Positions 48,412-59,923 of a DNA stretch of 64,000 nucleotides are shown here, one piece after another. The notes under the pieces were generated by a model, which worked only from the letters and a program-made list of their open reading frames with translations, ran no database searches and was not told the origin of the DNA. Numbering within the stretch: the stretch's first letter is position 1; each line of letters starts with the position of its first letter. Source of the stretch: Dentipellis sp. KUC8613 (taxonomy: Eukaryota; Basidiomycota; Agaricomycetes; Russulales; Hericiaceae); contig NSJX01000001.1 of assembly GCA_002286715.1 (NCBI GenBank), forward strand, positions 2,059,262 through 2,123,261. Direction: 5' to 3'. The position numbers were made by a program, and so were the translations under genes.

Positions 48412-48442
48412 GAGATGGAGATGGAGATGGAGATGGAGATGG
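48412..48442. repeat. hexamer microsatellite (GGAGAT)n
   Basis: About five perfect units of GGAGAT in tandem. Confidence 0.85.
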
Positions 48443-50365
48443 GTGTGCCGTTTTGGTTGGGCAGCGCTCGTGGACGGTGGGGGAGGCCGGGGTTATTTTG
48501 CGTGGTCGGGCGCGTTGGGGATTCTGCGTTGTTGATGCGAATGATTATGTGTTCTGCGTGCGGCACAAATTGTGTCTGAAATCCCGAGCTCATCATTGGT
48601 ATCGATATAGTAACATACCATGCTCTGACAGTTCCCACCTCTGCAGCTATGCAGACGCAGCCCAGCGCCCGCGCGATGTCCGTGTCCATGTCCGTGTCCA
48701 TGCGTATCAATATCAGTTATAATCATGCTTCCGGGCGGAACGTCGAACGTCGAACGTGAACTCTAGGTTAGAGTTGGGCGCCCCGACATAGCAGACACCC
48801 GGCACCCGTACTTAATGTCCTACTGATACTTGGCGGCCGACGCCCTCGCACGCGTGTATCGCCCGGATGTGTTGCTAGTAGGACCGCCCTGCGTCGACGA
48901 TCGCGACGGATGGAGCCCTGGCTGTCCGTGTCGATTCAGACGTCGCGGTCGGATTGACTAGTGCTGTCGCCAAGCTTTTAATATCGATTTCAGCGCTCGA
49001 CGCGACACAGCTCGACACGACACGGCACGGAAATGGCGTCTAGGTATAATTAAAAGTTAATGTCGATGTCGAAGGCCTACAGCAGCTCCTGGCGCTGGCA
49101 TCGGTGTCTACGGCACATGTACTTGTACACGCGACTGTATGTGCTCGTCAGTACCGCACCATGGCCATACTGGATAGCAATCCGGCCTCCCTGAACACCG
49201 TACTTACTCGAGTAAGTAGCACAACGTGCATGCATCGACAGCGCTAGCTGCAGGGCCGCACGTTTGTCTTTGTCCCTTTGTCCGGATCCCTTTGAACGCG
49301 TGTCTGGCATGCGCCTGTTTCAGGTGTCCGCGTGCTGTGTGCTGTCGAGGGATAAGGAACTAGGACACGGGCACGGGGCGCGAGGCGCGAATCCAGTCCC
49401 GCTGCGGCATACTCCATACTGGGTACCGGATATGTCAGTGTCAGTGTCAGTATGGATGTCAGTGGGGATGTCCGTTCTACGCCCGCGCCCGCGCCCGCGC
49501 TGGCTATCACCTTGTTCAACGGATCCGGGCGACGGTGATAGTGTCGGAATGCAGTTATAGCAGGGGGAGGATATATAGCGCCCGAGTTCGCGATGGGAAG
49601 TTGGCGCCTGTGTCAGGTAGATTCGAGGACAGGGAGCATTATCTGTAGTCTGTTGGTGTCAGTGCCAAAGTGTGCGCTTCGAATTCTTCGCGACATGCGG
49701 GCATCACGACGAGCGAGGACCGGTACTGTATGCGTGTAGTTCCTGAGTGTCAAGGGCGGCGCGGGCGGGCGGATGGGCGTCGACGTTCCTGTGGCTCGGT
49801 AATTGTGGTCATTTATGCGTTGTGCGTCAGGGTGTTATTTGATTGTTAGTAGGGCGTCAGGACGGAAGCGAGGATAGCGTGATAGACGCGGACGCGGACT
49901 CAGCTGCGGCGCGTTCCGTAATAGTGCGGGGAAGGCGAGCGCTGGGAGAAGGAAGTGCAGAACGATGATGATGATCATCAACAGGAGCATCATGGCTTCA
50001 TGCAAACGCGCGCGGGGTAAGTGCACAGAGGCAGGGATTCACGTAACGCGAGGTGCAGGTGGTGGTGGTGGTGCATCGTAATTACATTATCGCGCAGACT
50101 AGCGCGGATGATGCAAGACTGACGTGTGTTGTCGCGCTGTTTGACAGGACGGTGATGGGTGCGTGCGTGCGTGCGATGGACGCGATAACGGACGGGGAGG
50201 ATGGAGTGGGAGCGGGCGCAGCGTCGTCAAGGCGTTCGGCCGCGGTGCGTGGGCGCGGAATGCGGAATGCGGAGCGTCGACGAAGAAGAGGGCCGGGGCG
50301 TGCCTGCGGCGACGGGGCCCGGGGCGGCGGAGAGGATGCCTCGGGCACATGACCAGAGTGCCTGG

Positions 50366-50500
50366 ACGCGACGAGGAGGAGCGAGGGAAAGAGAGTGAGA
50401 GAAAGAGAGGAGAGAGAGAAAGGGAGGGGCGAGAGCGGGGAAGAAAGCGGAGGAGAAAGTGGAATAAGGAATGATGAGACGGAATTCGGGACGGGAGATC
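50366..50500 (+). repeat. polypurine (GA-rich) tract upstream of the second RhoGEF
   Basis: Runs such as GAGAGTGAGAGAAAGAGAGG and further A/G blocks are almost free of pyrimidines for about 100 bases, ending about 115-150 bases before the ATG. It could affect promoter structure. Confidence 0.7.
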
Positions 50501-50616
50501 GGGACGAGGAATCGAACGTGGTCGGCTGGCGTCGGTGAGAGCTTGAGCAGGCCCGCCTCTGGCCTCAGGAGCTGTCCATTCCTCCCCACCACCATAACCC
50601 ATAATACCCTATCCTC

Positions 50617-53600
50617 ATGGCCACCGACATCCTCTCCGCCCACGTCCTCTCCGCATTCGCAACGCCCCCCGCCAGCCCCGACACCGACACCGACACCGCC
50701 CGCTCGACGCCGACGACCGCCTTCCTCACGCCCGCCTCGTCCCCCGTCTCCTCCGCGTCCCCGCCCACCCACGCCGCCCGCCGCACGACCACGCTCCCCG
50801 CCCTCGCGCTGCCCTTCACCCCGCTCACCCCCATCTCCTCGCCCCCGCCGACCCCGTCCCGCGAGCTCGGGCCTGCCTCTCCGCACCCACGCCTAGACCC
50901 CCCCTCCTGGATCACCGTCCCGCCCACGCCCCCGCCCAAACCGCTCCCCCGGCCCCTCCCGCCGCTGCCTGCCCACCCACCCACACACGCCCGCCGCTCG
51001 CTCCCCGCAGCCAAGCCGCTCCCCCCGCTCCCCGCCGCCTCCCCGTCCCCGTCCGCATCGTCGACCTCGACGTCCTCACCTTCGCCCTCGCCCTCCACCC
51101 CGCCCGTCTCCTTCCGCATGCGCAGGGCGAGCGACCCCATGGACGGCCTCCCCGTGTCCGGCGCCGTCCGCCCGCTGTTCCACCTCGAGGACGCGGACAG
51201 CGCGGAGGATGACAATGACAATGACAACGAGCAGGACAACGAGAATGAGAGCGAGCAGGACGCAGAGCGTGCGGCCCGCGGGACGCAGCGCCGCGCACTC
51301 GCGCTCGCCGAGCTGCTCAGCACCGAGATCGGATACCTCAACGACCTGCGCGTGCTCGTCTCCGTGCGTACCCTCTCCTTCTGCCCTCTCCCTCCCCGTT
51401 TCCCTCTCCCCGTTTGCCGTTTCTCCAGTCTCCCTTTGAGCGTGCACACCGCACACCACACACCGCACACCGCACACCGCACACCGCACGCCCGCCAGGC
51501 GCCCGCGCCTAAGCCTGCTTACGGACGCGCCTTCACCCATCCATGCCCACGCACACTAACGCTAACGCCCACACCCAGATCTACCTCCACCACCTCCCCG
51601 CGCCCGCCCTGCGCCCGCCCGCACCGCCGCCGGCGCCGCGCTCGCCCGCATACACCACGACCTTCAGGCGCGCGCACGCGCACGCGCGGAGCGACTCGGG
51701 CGACGCGCACGCGCGCCCCGCGATGGAGGGCGAGCGCCCGCGCCCGCGCGCGCCGGACGCCGACGACGCCGAGGACGAGAGCCCGCTCGGCGCGCTGCGG
51801 CGCTGTGCGCGCCGCCTGCTGGAGGTGCATGAGGCGTTTGGCGTGCGCTTGAGGGAGGCGGGGGAGGGCGCCGCGGAGGGGGGAGCGGGTGGGGTGGAGG
51901 AGGCGATTGGGCGCGTGGGCGCGCTGTTTGAGGACGAGGTGCGTGCTTTGCTGTGCTGTGTGTAAAGTGGGCTTGTGGGTGCTGATTGGTTGGGTTGCGT
52001 TGGGTTGCGTTGGATGGGTTGGTGCGGCACATGGCAGGCGGCGCGGTTCCAGGTGTACGAGACGTTCTGCGCGGAGCACTTCGCGGCGCTCGAGGTCGTG
52101 CGCGGCGTCCAAGCACGGCACCCCGCCGAGTGGGACGCGTTTGAGCGGCGCTGTGCGCAGATGGTCGGCGAGATGGAGAGCGATGCGCGGGAGCTCGACG
52201 AGCGAACGCGGGCGCGCGAAAGGGAGAGGGAGAGGGAGAGGGAAGAGAAGGCGAGGCGCGCGACGCGCCGCCACTCGATGTCCTCGCTGTCCTCGCTCGC
52301 CGTCCCGCGCGACGCGCGCACGCTCCTGCGCGTGCGCTCAAATGCACAGCTCACAGACTCTGGCACGCCCGCATCCTCATCCTCATCCGCATCCACCCCC
52401 GCGAAACCCAAATCCAGCTCGGCTCCACCCCCCACCACCAAATTCTCCAGCATCAAGACCAAAGACGCCATCACCACCTCCACCCCCACCCCCGCCTCAC
52501 ACAACAACAACACCAACACCACCACCACCACCACCACCACCACCACCACCACCACCACCACCACCACCACCACCACCACCACCACCACCACCACCACCAC
52601 CACCACCACCACCACCACCACCACCACCACCACCCCCACCAACACGCCCCCACGGCTGCACTTCCTCGACTTCCTCATCAAGCCCGCACAGCGCATCTGC
52701 AAGTACCCGCTCCTGCTCGACGCGCTCGCACACGCACCAGCCGGGCACGCCATGCGGCGCGTCGCCGCACGCGCCGACGCCGCGCGGGACGCGCGCGAGC
52801 GCGCGCGCGCGGCACAGCGCGTGTGCGCGCGGCTCGACGCGGGGAGCGCGCCCGCGGCGTTCGTGCGCGCGCTTGGCGCGTGCGTCATGGCGGGCGCGCT
52901 CGATGTCGTTTTTGTCGGCGGCAGCGGCGGCGGTGGCGGGGGCGGCGGCGCGGCCAAGGCGAAGTACTGGGGCGCGTTTCTGTATGCGGGCGGGTTCGTG
53001 CTGCTCGTGAAGGTGCATGGGAAGGCGCGGTACGAGCCGCGCTGCTGGTTTGCGGTGTGTGGGTGGGAGGTCGCGGAGGAGGGCGAGGGGGCCGAGCGCG
53101 AACGTGAGTGCCCCTCTTTTCTTTCATGGGGTTTTTGGTGTAGAGGCTGATATTGGCGGTTGGGGGTGCGGGGGGTTTTTTTTTTTCTTTTTTGGTTACA
53201 GCGCTGCTCCCGTGCTCGTTCCGCGTGTGCGGCCCGACGCACGAGCTCGAGCTCGCGGCGTCGTGCGACGGCGAGCGCAGCGTGTGGATCGACGCGCTGC
53301 GCGAGGCGTGCGGCGCGCCCGCGCCCTGGACGGGCGACGCGCCGTCCAGCTTCCCGCCGCCGGACCCCGCGTCCGCCAACAACATCAACTGTAACGGCAT
53401 CGGGAGCATGAACAGCAACAGCAACAACAACATGAACGGGATGCTCACGACGCCGACGTACGACGAGCCCGAGCCGCTCCCGCTGCCCCTACACACGCTG
53501 CCGACGATCCAGAGCATCCCCGAGCTCGAGAGCCAGGGCTTCGCGCAGATGCAGCCGCTCGCGCTCGACCCCGACCCCGAGCCGATGTCCGCGCCCGCGG

Positions 53601-55177
53601 CGATCACGAGCACGCCCATGCCCATGCCCCTGTCGGCCTCCGGCAGCTCGTCAACTAGCACAGGCACGCTGCGTCCCACACGGCCGACGCTGCGTACCGA
53701 TTTCTCTGCGCGCATGGACAGGGAGAGGGAGAGGGAGAGGGATAGGGACAGCACCGCGCAAGCCGCGCTGCCCCTCCCCTTCCCGCCCGCCTCGCGCCGC
53801 TCCTCCACCGCATCCGTCAAGGCCTTCTTCGCCGCCGCCACCTCCTCCTCATCCACCTCCTCCTACAACAACAACAACAACAGCACCATGGCCGCCACAG
53901 CCACCACCTCCAGCGCGCCGCCCGCCGACAGCCACACGCTGACGCTGACGCTCGAGCGCGCGACGCCGAGCGCGCGCGCGGAGGTCGACCGCGCGCTCGC
54001 GGACGTCGCGCACCCGGCCGGCGCGGCCGCGCGCTGCTACGCGGCCGCGCACGCGCAGGAGCTGTTCCCGGGCCCGCGCGGCGGCGGCGGGGTCAGCAGC
54101 AGCGCGAGCATCGGGATGGGCATGCATACGCTCAAGCTGGGGCTCGCGAAGCGCGAGAGTGTGGTCGTGCGGAGGCAGAGTGGGCGCAGGGAGGTTGGGG
54201 TGGGCGTGGGCGTGGTGAGGAAGGCGAGTGTCGGTGCTGGGGTGAGCAATGGAGGAGGAGGGGCGCATGGGGGCGGGATGGTGGTGCGCAAGGCGAGCAT
54301 GGGCGTGATCCGGCGCAAGAGCTCGAGCAAGGGCAAGGCGAAGCGCCGCGCGCTGCGCATCGCGCTCGACCCCGCGCCCGCCGTCGTCACCAGCGCCAAC
54401 ACCGGCGCCAACATCAACACGGGCGCGACGCTCGACGACGCGCAGCTCACGCTCAGCCCGGACGCGGACTCGCCGACGCTGCTCTCGCAGTGCTCGTCCA
54501 CCTCCGCATCCGCGTCTGCGTCCGCGACGGGCAGCGAGGCGCTGCTGCCTGCGCGCTCGGAGGGCCAGATCTTCGCGCGCGAGAGGGAGCGGAGGGAGCG
54601 GGAGAGAGAGAGGGAGAGGCCGCCGCAGCGCTCGCGCTCGATGGTCGACAACGTGCGCGGGTTCTTCTACGCGGGCGCGCCGCCGGCGCGCGCGGTGTCG
54701 ATCTCGCGCATACATGGTGGCGGGGTGCCGCCGGTGTTGGTGTCGCCGCCGGTGTCGGTACCAGCTAAGATTGCTGGTGCGGGAGGAGGGGGTGGGGGAG
54801 GAGGCGCGGCGCTGGAGAGTGTGAGGAGGAGATGGAGGGAGTCGTTGAGGAGGCGGACGCATAGCGATTCGGCGGGCGCGGGTGGTGCGGATGTGGATGG
54901 CAAGGCGGAGGTGGTGATGGTGCCCGGGAGGAGGGCAGTGGATGGGGTCAGGCCGCGGTATTCGGCGGAGGAGAGCAGGGGGTGGACTGTCCCGAGCGCG
55001 GGGGCGGGGATGGGCGCGCGGATTGCGCCGGTGAGGAGGCGGTCGTTGTTTGTGGGTGCGGGAAGGAAGGAGGCGGAGAGCGAGCGCGAGGAGAGGGAGG
55101 AGAGGCGGGGCCTGAGGGGCCTGTTGGCGACGTTTGGGAGGAGTGGGGCGTCGTTTACCAGTTTGGCGGCGGGGTGA
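50617..55177 (+). CDS. Rho guanine-nucleotide exchange factor with poly-Thr insertion in the DH domain
   Basis: Second DH-domain protein of the window. The first exon (50617 to about 51360) is Pro/Ser-rich and disordered, ending in an acidic run and QRRALALAELLSTEIGYLND, the start of the DH domain. Later DH parts are VYETFCAEHFAALEVVRGVQ, a long Thr run, and LHFLDFLIKPAQRICKYPLL, the CR3 signature. A PH-like part follows (AKYWGAFLYAGGFVLLVKVH; HELELAASCDGERSVWIDAL). The C-terminal 650 residues are mostly one exon (about 53200-55177) of low complexity: Ser, Gly, RERERE runs and basic RRK patches, ending in FGRSGASFTSLAAG. The start is the first ATG of the frame. Codon use is extremely GC-rich. 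Introns are near 51361-51578, 51940-52038 and 53104-53200. Confidence 0.83.
52517..52634 (+). repeat. ACC trinucleotide microsatellite coding for poly-Thr
   Basis: About 39 uninterrupted ACC units, preceded by a few AAC (Asn) codons. In frame with the RhoGEF it codes a run of about 40 Thr between two conserved parts of the DH domain. Confidence 0.95.
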
Positions 55178-56472
55178 GGTGCGCTGCGTGGGTGGTGTTC
55201 TTGGTTTCGTTTTCTTCTTTCCTTCCGTCCTTCCTTCACCTTTCTCCAGTCTCTTCGCCTCCGTCGCGCCGCCCTTTCTTGTCTACCCCATCTGCCCGCC
55301 TGCATACACCACGACATGATGATGATGATGACTCGCGCATATATCAGACTTCTATCGTCTAGTACCCACTACCCACTTGCCTACATACACCATACACATA
55401 CACCATACACCATACACCATACACCATACACCCTTCGCATCGCACACCACATACGCTCGTGGCCACACGGCCACATCGATACACACTTATTCCCATTCCC
55501 GTTCCATCATTCCCATTTCCCATTCCCATTCATTCCCGGCCTCGCCCCCGCCGCGGCTACACTTCATTCTCTGCCTCTGCCTCATATCCCATATCTCGTA
55601 CCTCGTATCTCGTATCCAGTATCCAGTGTCGGTATCGGTAGCCCGTACCCCGTATTCCTATTTTCCTATTTTCCTATCTCCCTATTCTCCTATTCTCCTA
55701 TTTCCGTTCTATTTCGCGCGTATCATTGTACTTTTTACCCCCACCCGGTCGCCGGCCTCTTGCATTCAATATTCATTCGTCTCTTACCTGCATCGATCTG
55801 CATCTGCATTTGCGACTGTGACTGGGATTGTCGTGATCCTGATTTTTGGGTTTGGTTCTGGCTCATAGGCCGTCGGGCGCGAGTTGTGGGTGGCACTTAC
55901 TATATACCCCGCGGCTTGTATTGTAGGGTGCAGTGTATTATTGTACCTTGTGTATATAGTATATATCATTGTTTTCTTGCATATGCCGATAATATGAGCG
56001 GTTCCTAGTCGCGCATTTTCCCCTTTCCAAGGCCCCGTAAGGATGCACACGCGCCGAGCATGATCTTTCCAGGTTGGCCATAATTTCGCCACCGGTCTAC
56101 CACCCCGGCGACTCAACGCTTCAACCCACGCATCATCTGAAATCTGGCCGGAAGATCTCGAGTCGACTCAGGATCTCAGCTCGAGTCTTCGAGGGAAGTT
56201 GATCGTGAACCGGCGGGTTGGCGTCGGCCGTAGAGACTGAGATTGCACAGCATTCGCTTCTGAGTCCGTACGGCCGCGGCGTATTAGAGTGCGACCACAA
56301 CTCGTATACATCCATCCATTACAGTTAGTCATGTACAATCTGGCGGAAGGTACCTCACAGGTTAAGAAGAAGAAATGACCGCTAATGGTTGCTAGTCGTG
56401 GTGTGTCATCGGGTCGATAAAGTATAGCTGCAGGATCCGCAAAATAGAGATAGAGATAATGATTAAAACACT
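55178..56472. other. intergenic, pyrimidine-rich with several simple repeats
   Basis: Lies between the 3' ends of the second RhoGEF and the RING gene. Holds (GAT)n at 55315-55330, a CCATACA heptamer array at 55384-55431 and CCTATTTT-type repeats at 55655-55705. No gene recognised. Confidence 0.6.
55384..55431. repeat. heptamer tandem repeat (CCATACA)n
   Basis: About six nearly perfect units, flanked by other short pyrimidine-rich repeats. Unit and context do not fit a telomere or CRISPR. Confidence 0.85.
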
Positions 56473-57900
56473 TCATCGTCGGCGCTTGCGGGCAGCAGCG
56501 AGCTCCTGAAGCCGCCTGCGCTTCACTGAAGGTGACGATTGGGAGTAGGGTATCGGGCGTGGGGCGGGCGAGTCGGAGGTCGGCGTGAGCGGTGTTGAAG
56601 GCCGGTCCGGTGGGTTCGGGATTTCTGCATCTCCGTTAGCCGGCGCGGTGTTTTCAACTTGAGCTTGTTCAGGTGCAGTTGCGGGCTCCGGCTCAGGGTC
56701 GGGTTCGGCTTCAGATGTCTCGGGAGGGACCTCCGACATGGCCGAGCTGTCGTGGGTGTTTAGCGCTTAGGATGCATAGAACTTCGGATAGGAGAGTAAA
56801 CCGCACCTAGTCGCGCCCTCACCATCATCAATAAACTGCTCTTCCGCCTCCTCCTCGCTCGTGTCCATGCGAGGCCGCTGAACCTCCATCTTGGCAAAAT
56901 CATTTGCAACGACCAGCATCGCATCCCACTGCTCGCTCGCCGTGAATTGCACCGTCTCCACCTCGCCCATCTCAGTCTCCGCACGGCACGACGGGCACTT
57001 GAAGGTGCGTGTCTGCAAGAAGGCCGGTTGCGCCTTAAGATACTCTGCTAAGCAGCCGCTGCAGGTCGTGTGCTCGCACGGGAAGCTCTGCGTGCTTCCC
57101 GGCTTGAGGGTTTCCATGCAGATGGGGCACGTCTCGTCCGGCTCGGAGGAAGAAAGGGTGGGCGCGAGAATGAGGTCGTGGAAGCGTCGCAGCAGCTGTG
57201 GTCGTCTTTTTGTTGGTGTTGGTGTGATGTGTGAAGAGGGATACGCACCTTGCGCATCGCTGGTGCGCTGTCTGGAATCCCATCTAGCAGTTCGTCCTCC
57301 AAGTCCCGCGCATCCGCCCGCACCTCCCGCATCTTCAACTGTAATCATATTCACACCCTTCGGATCTACTCTGACTTATGAGAGGTTTAGCACACACCTT
57401 GTCAATGCGCCGCCGATCATGATCATGTTGACGCTCCAGCTTGCGCACTTTCGCCTTCAATCGCGCAACCTCGGCGTGCAATCCAACGTCGCTCCGTCGC
57501 GCCTTACCCTTTCCCTTCGCAGGACGCGGCTGGACCGAGACCTCCGCGTCCGCATGCAACTCAGCGATCTCCGCACGGAGCGCGTCGTTCTGGCGCGCGA
57601 GGCGCTGCTGCGCCCTCAGGGCTTTGCGAAGGGCCGTGAGGTGCGACTGAGATGGGATTGCATGTTGCTGTTAGCGGGAGCTCTGGCGTGATACGAGATA
57701 AACGTGCGTACCTCAAGGTCTGGATCGAGTGCGTCGGGATCGGATTCCGTGTCAGATGCGGGTGTTGTTGTGCTCGCTTGGGCCTTGCCTTTGCCTTTGC
57801 CTTTGCCTTTCGCAGAGCGGGGACCTTGACTACGTCCATTTGTGAGAGGCGCTGCTTTTGAGGAAGACGCGAGCGCGTTGGCGGAACGCGTCGTGGGCAT
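56473..57900 (-). CDS. RING-finger protein with N-terminal coiled coil (putative E3 ubiquitin ligase)
   Basis: The C3HC4 RING is DETCPICMETLKPGSTQSFP, CEHTTCSGCLAEYL and RTFKCPSCRAETEMGEV, with all eight zinc ligands present. Before it are a basic Lys/Gly tract (GKGKGKGKAQ), a predicted coiled coil (LHAEVARLKAKVRKLERQHD with further heptads) and REVRADARDLEDELLDG. After it are an acidic stretch (EEEAEEQFIDD) and a Pro/Glu-rich tail ending in a basic ARKRRR. Short introns near 57647-57710, 57342-57398, 57200-57251 and 56768-56828. The start ATG is at 57900 (MPTTRSANALASSSK) and the stop at 56473-56475. The combination suggests a nuclear E3; the substrate is unknown. Confidence 0.85.
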
Positions 57901-58062
57901 CCCGGTCCGATTGATTGTGTCTTTGGAACGACGAGGTGGGCGTTATGAACAAGCTTGTGGAGGTCAGTAACTCAGAAGCCGTTTACTGTAGGAACGTAAT
58001 TCGTCTCACGGGGACTGTTTACGCTTTCTGTACAAGGTGCTACAAGCAGGCCAAACAACATC

Positions 58063-58148
58063 GTCCTTGTAGATTAGTGGTTAGATCACCACGTTGTGGC
58101 TTCTGCTTGCAAACCCGTGGTAACCCAGGCTCGAATCCTGGCAAGGAC
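58063..58148 (+). tRNA. tRNA-His (GTG), 15-nt intron
   Basis: GTCCTTG/CAAGGAC pair perfectly. The D, anticodon (CCACG/CGTGG) and T arms are intact, with anticodon GTG at 58096-58098 and the intron at about 58100-58114. A T5 terminator is at 58155-58159. It has the best-paired acceptor of the four copies. Confidence 0.93.
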
Positions 58149-59923
58149 ACTCACTTTTTCTCTTCCTTTTATCATGATGATTCAGGGTCACATACTTGAA
58201 CTCTTATCGAATTCGACGTCAGCGCGTCAGCCAGGATGCGGTTCCGGTGGATCGTGCACCACGAGTACCAAGGGCTTGACAAGCGACCGCCGCCCATTTC
58301 GACAATGCGCCACTCCAAGCGCTCAGGCAACGCTCAAGCTCATTGCAAGTGGAACAATCGTCTTATCGCCACGTAATTCGCCTGCATGGAGATCTTCAAC
58401 CAGCTCAATCTAGGTGTATCGTACTGCACACTGGTATGTCGCAGCCCTCTAAGCTCTGTGACTTCACGCGCAATCACCACTATCTCTAACCAATTTGTCT
58501 TCTCAGACGTGTGCGCAGCAGTGGGACTGCAAATATGTTAACTGGGTCCCCAAACCACGCAGGCCTTGTGCAAATCTATCCATGTACCAGTCGGGGCGGG
58601 GCCCGCAGTCAGATTTCAGGTAACGCGAGGGCTTGGTGTTTTGAACGGTCCGGGACTCAAGATCCGAGCATGATAATGACTGCTATCGAAGTAAGCGGTA
58701 AGCGGTCGGAAATGGTATGTGCGTGCATCCCATGCTGTTTCTCGGAACCACACTTCTCCGTGGTCTATGCTCGATGACACCTTATCCGAGGACATACATA
58801 TCCAGACCAGACGGACGCGCATCGCAGAGACTTGATAGTTCTAGATTTCGACTCCAAGGTATGTACGTCAGAAGGGATTGGGGATGTGGCCTGCATGCCA
58901 CGGTGACCCGTATTGTCTATAGAATCTGACCGGAAGGCTACCATCTCGACATCTTCCGAAAACAAGTCGAAGATCCGCAAACGTGTATTTCAGGTAGACA
59001 CACTTGCTGGAGCTGACGACAAGCGTCATGAAAATTTTCCAGAGGCATGGCTATAACCTACGAGATTCACATAGGCATCCTGCAAGAACCTGTTTCGAGT
59101 CGCCAGCATACGTTTGTGGTGGATCACCCTCGTCTCACATCAAGCCGCATGAAGAAGCTTCTGATACTGACGATGAAAACTGCTTATCGGCATATCAGCG
59201 GCAGTGGCGCTGAGAGCGGAATCATAACGGGGGAACCTTTGTCTGCATTCGTGCAGCAGTTCCCTCGACGCATCATAGCGAGACGGCTACTAACTGCTCC
59301 CGATGCCCGTCTGCATGATGATAGCTAAGTACAGCCTGCTCGAGTTGAAGTTTTCCTCCGACAACTGACAGCTCTTCGATTCGTCACAAGGGTATTTTAA
59401 AGCACCGTAGGTGTCCGAGACCAAAGGGTTGGCGTCACTCGAGCCTCAACCAAAAATTGAAACATGTTCCTTGCACAGCGGTGACTTGCATATCGCTTCT
59501 GAAGTATGACATCAGGACTGCCGGTCATGTACGAGTTTCGGATTCATCGATGGTTTTCTTCCACTGCCGCCTTTTCCCTATTGGTATGTCATATCTTCAT
59601 CTCCCACAATGTACGCCGTATCGAAGCTGCCTCGGCGATGCATGGAAATGCCTTACATGGTTCTCAACATGAAATGACAAATTTGCGAAGCGCCCCGTAT
59701 GCGGCACGGGTGACGCTTTACCTCTTTGGAAAAGGACGCTTCATGCTGACTATTCTCACCACAGGTATCGTTTCCACTGCCGATGAAATTGCTACCGTCA
59801 TATGTTTGTATACCGGCCATCCAGGACTTCTATAAGACCTTGGGCTCGCAGTACTGACCGTCACCCAGTGCCCCGCATTCACATACGAGAGCCACCTGCA
59901 GCCTGCTTCCCGCACTACTTTCG
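58149..59923. other. gene-poor region before the UbiA pair, possible gene relics
   Basis: Short frames only. A plus-strand stretch at about 59085-59213 (SPSSHIKPHEEASDTDDENC) looks coding-like but is not linked to a clear gene. The right end carries the promoter of the first UbiA gene. Confidence 0.45.
59831..59836 (+). promoter_or_regulatory. possible TATA box of the first UbiA gene
   Basis: TATAAG about 93 bases before the ATG; the spacing matches the second gene's TATA box. Confidence 0.4.

Larger units (their letters stand above)
45627..50616. other. 5-kb gene-poor, repeat-rich region
   Basis: No frame with a recognisable domain on either strand. Contains many short tandem arrays: (GGAGAT)n at 48412-48442, CCGTGTCCATGT-type at 48677-48702, GTCAGT-type at about 49434-49462, and repeated GTCGAACGTC-like words near 47617-47640 and 48738-48760. 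A purine-rich stretch begins near 50366. The right end must hold the promoter of the second RhoGEF. Confidence 0.6.

Noticed and set aside
51455..51495. ACACCGC tandem repeat as a functional element
   Set aside because: It lies in the first intron of the second RhoGEF and looks like simple intronic slippage.
51581..53242. 553-codon minus-strand open frame opposite the second RhoGEF
   Set aside because: It is kept open by extreme GC bias and the ACC repeat, reads poly-Val and low complexity, and the plus strand has real DH-domain motifs and splice sites.
55384..55431. Heptamer array as telomeric repeat or CRISPR
   Set aside because: Units are contiguous without spacers, do not match TTAGGG, and the sequence is internal and eukaryotic.
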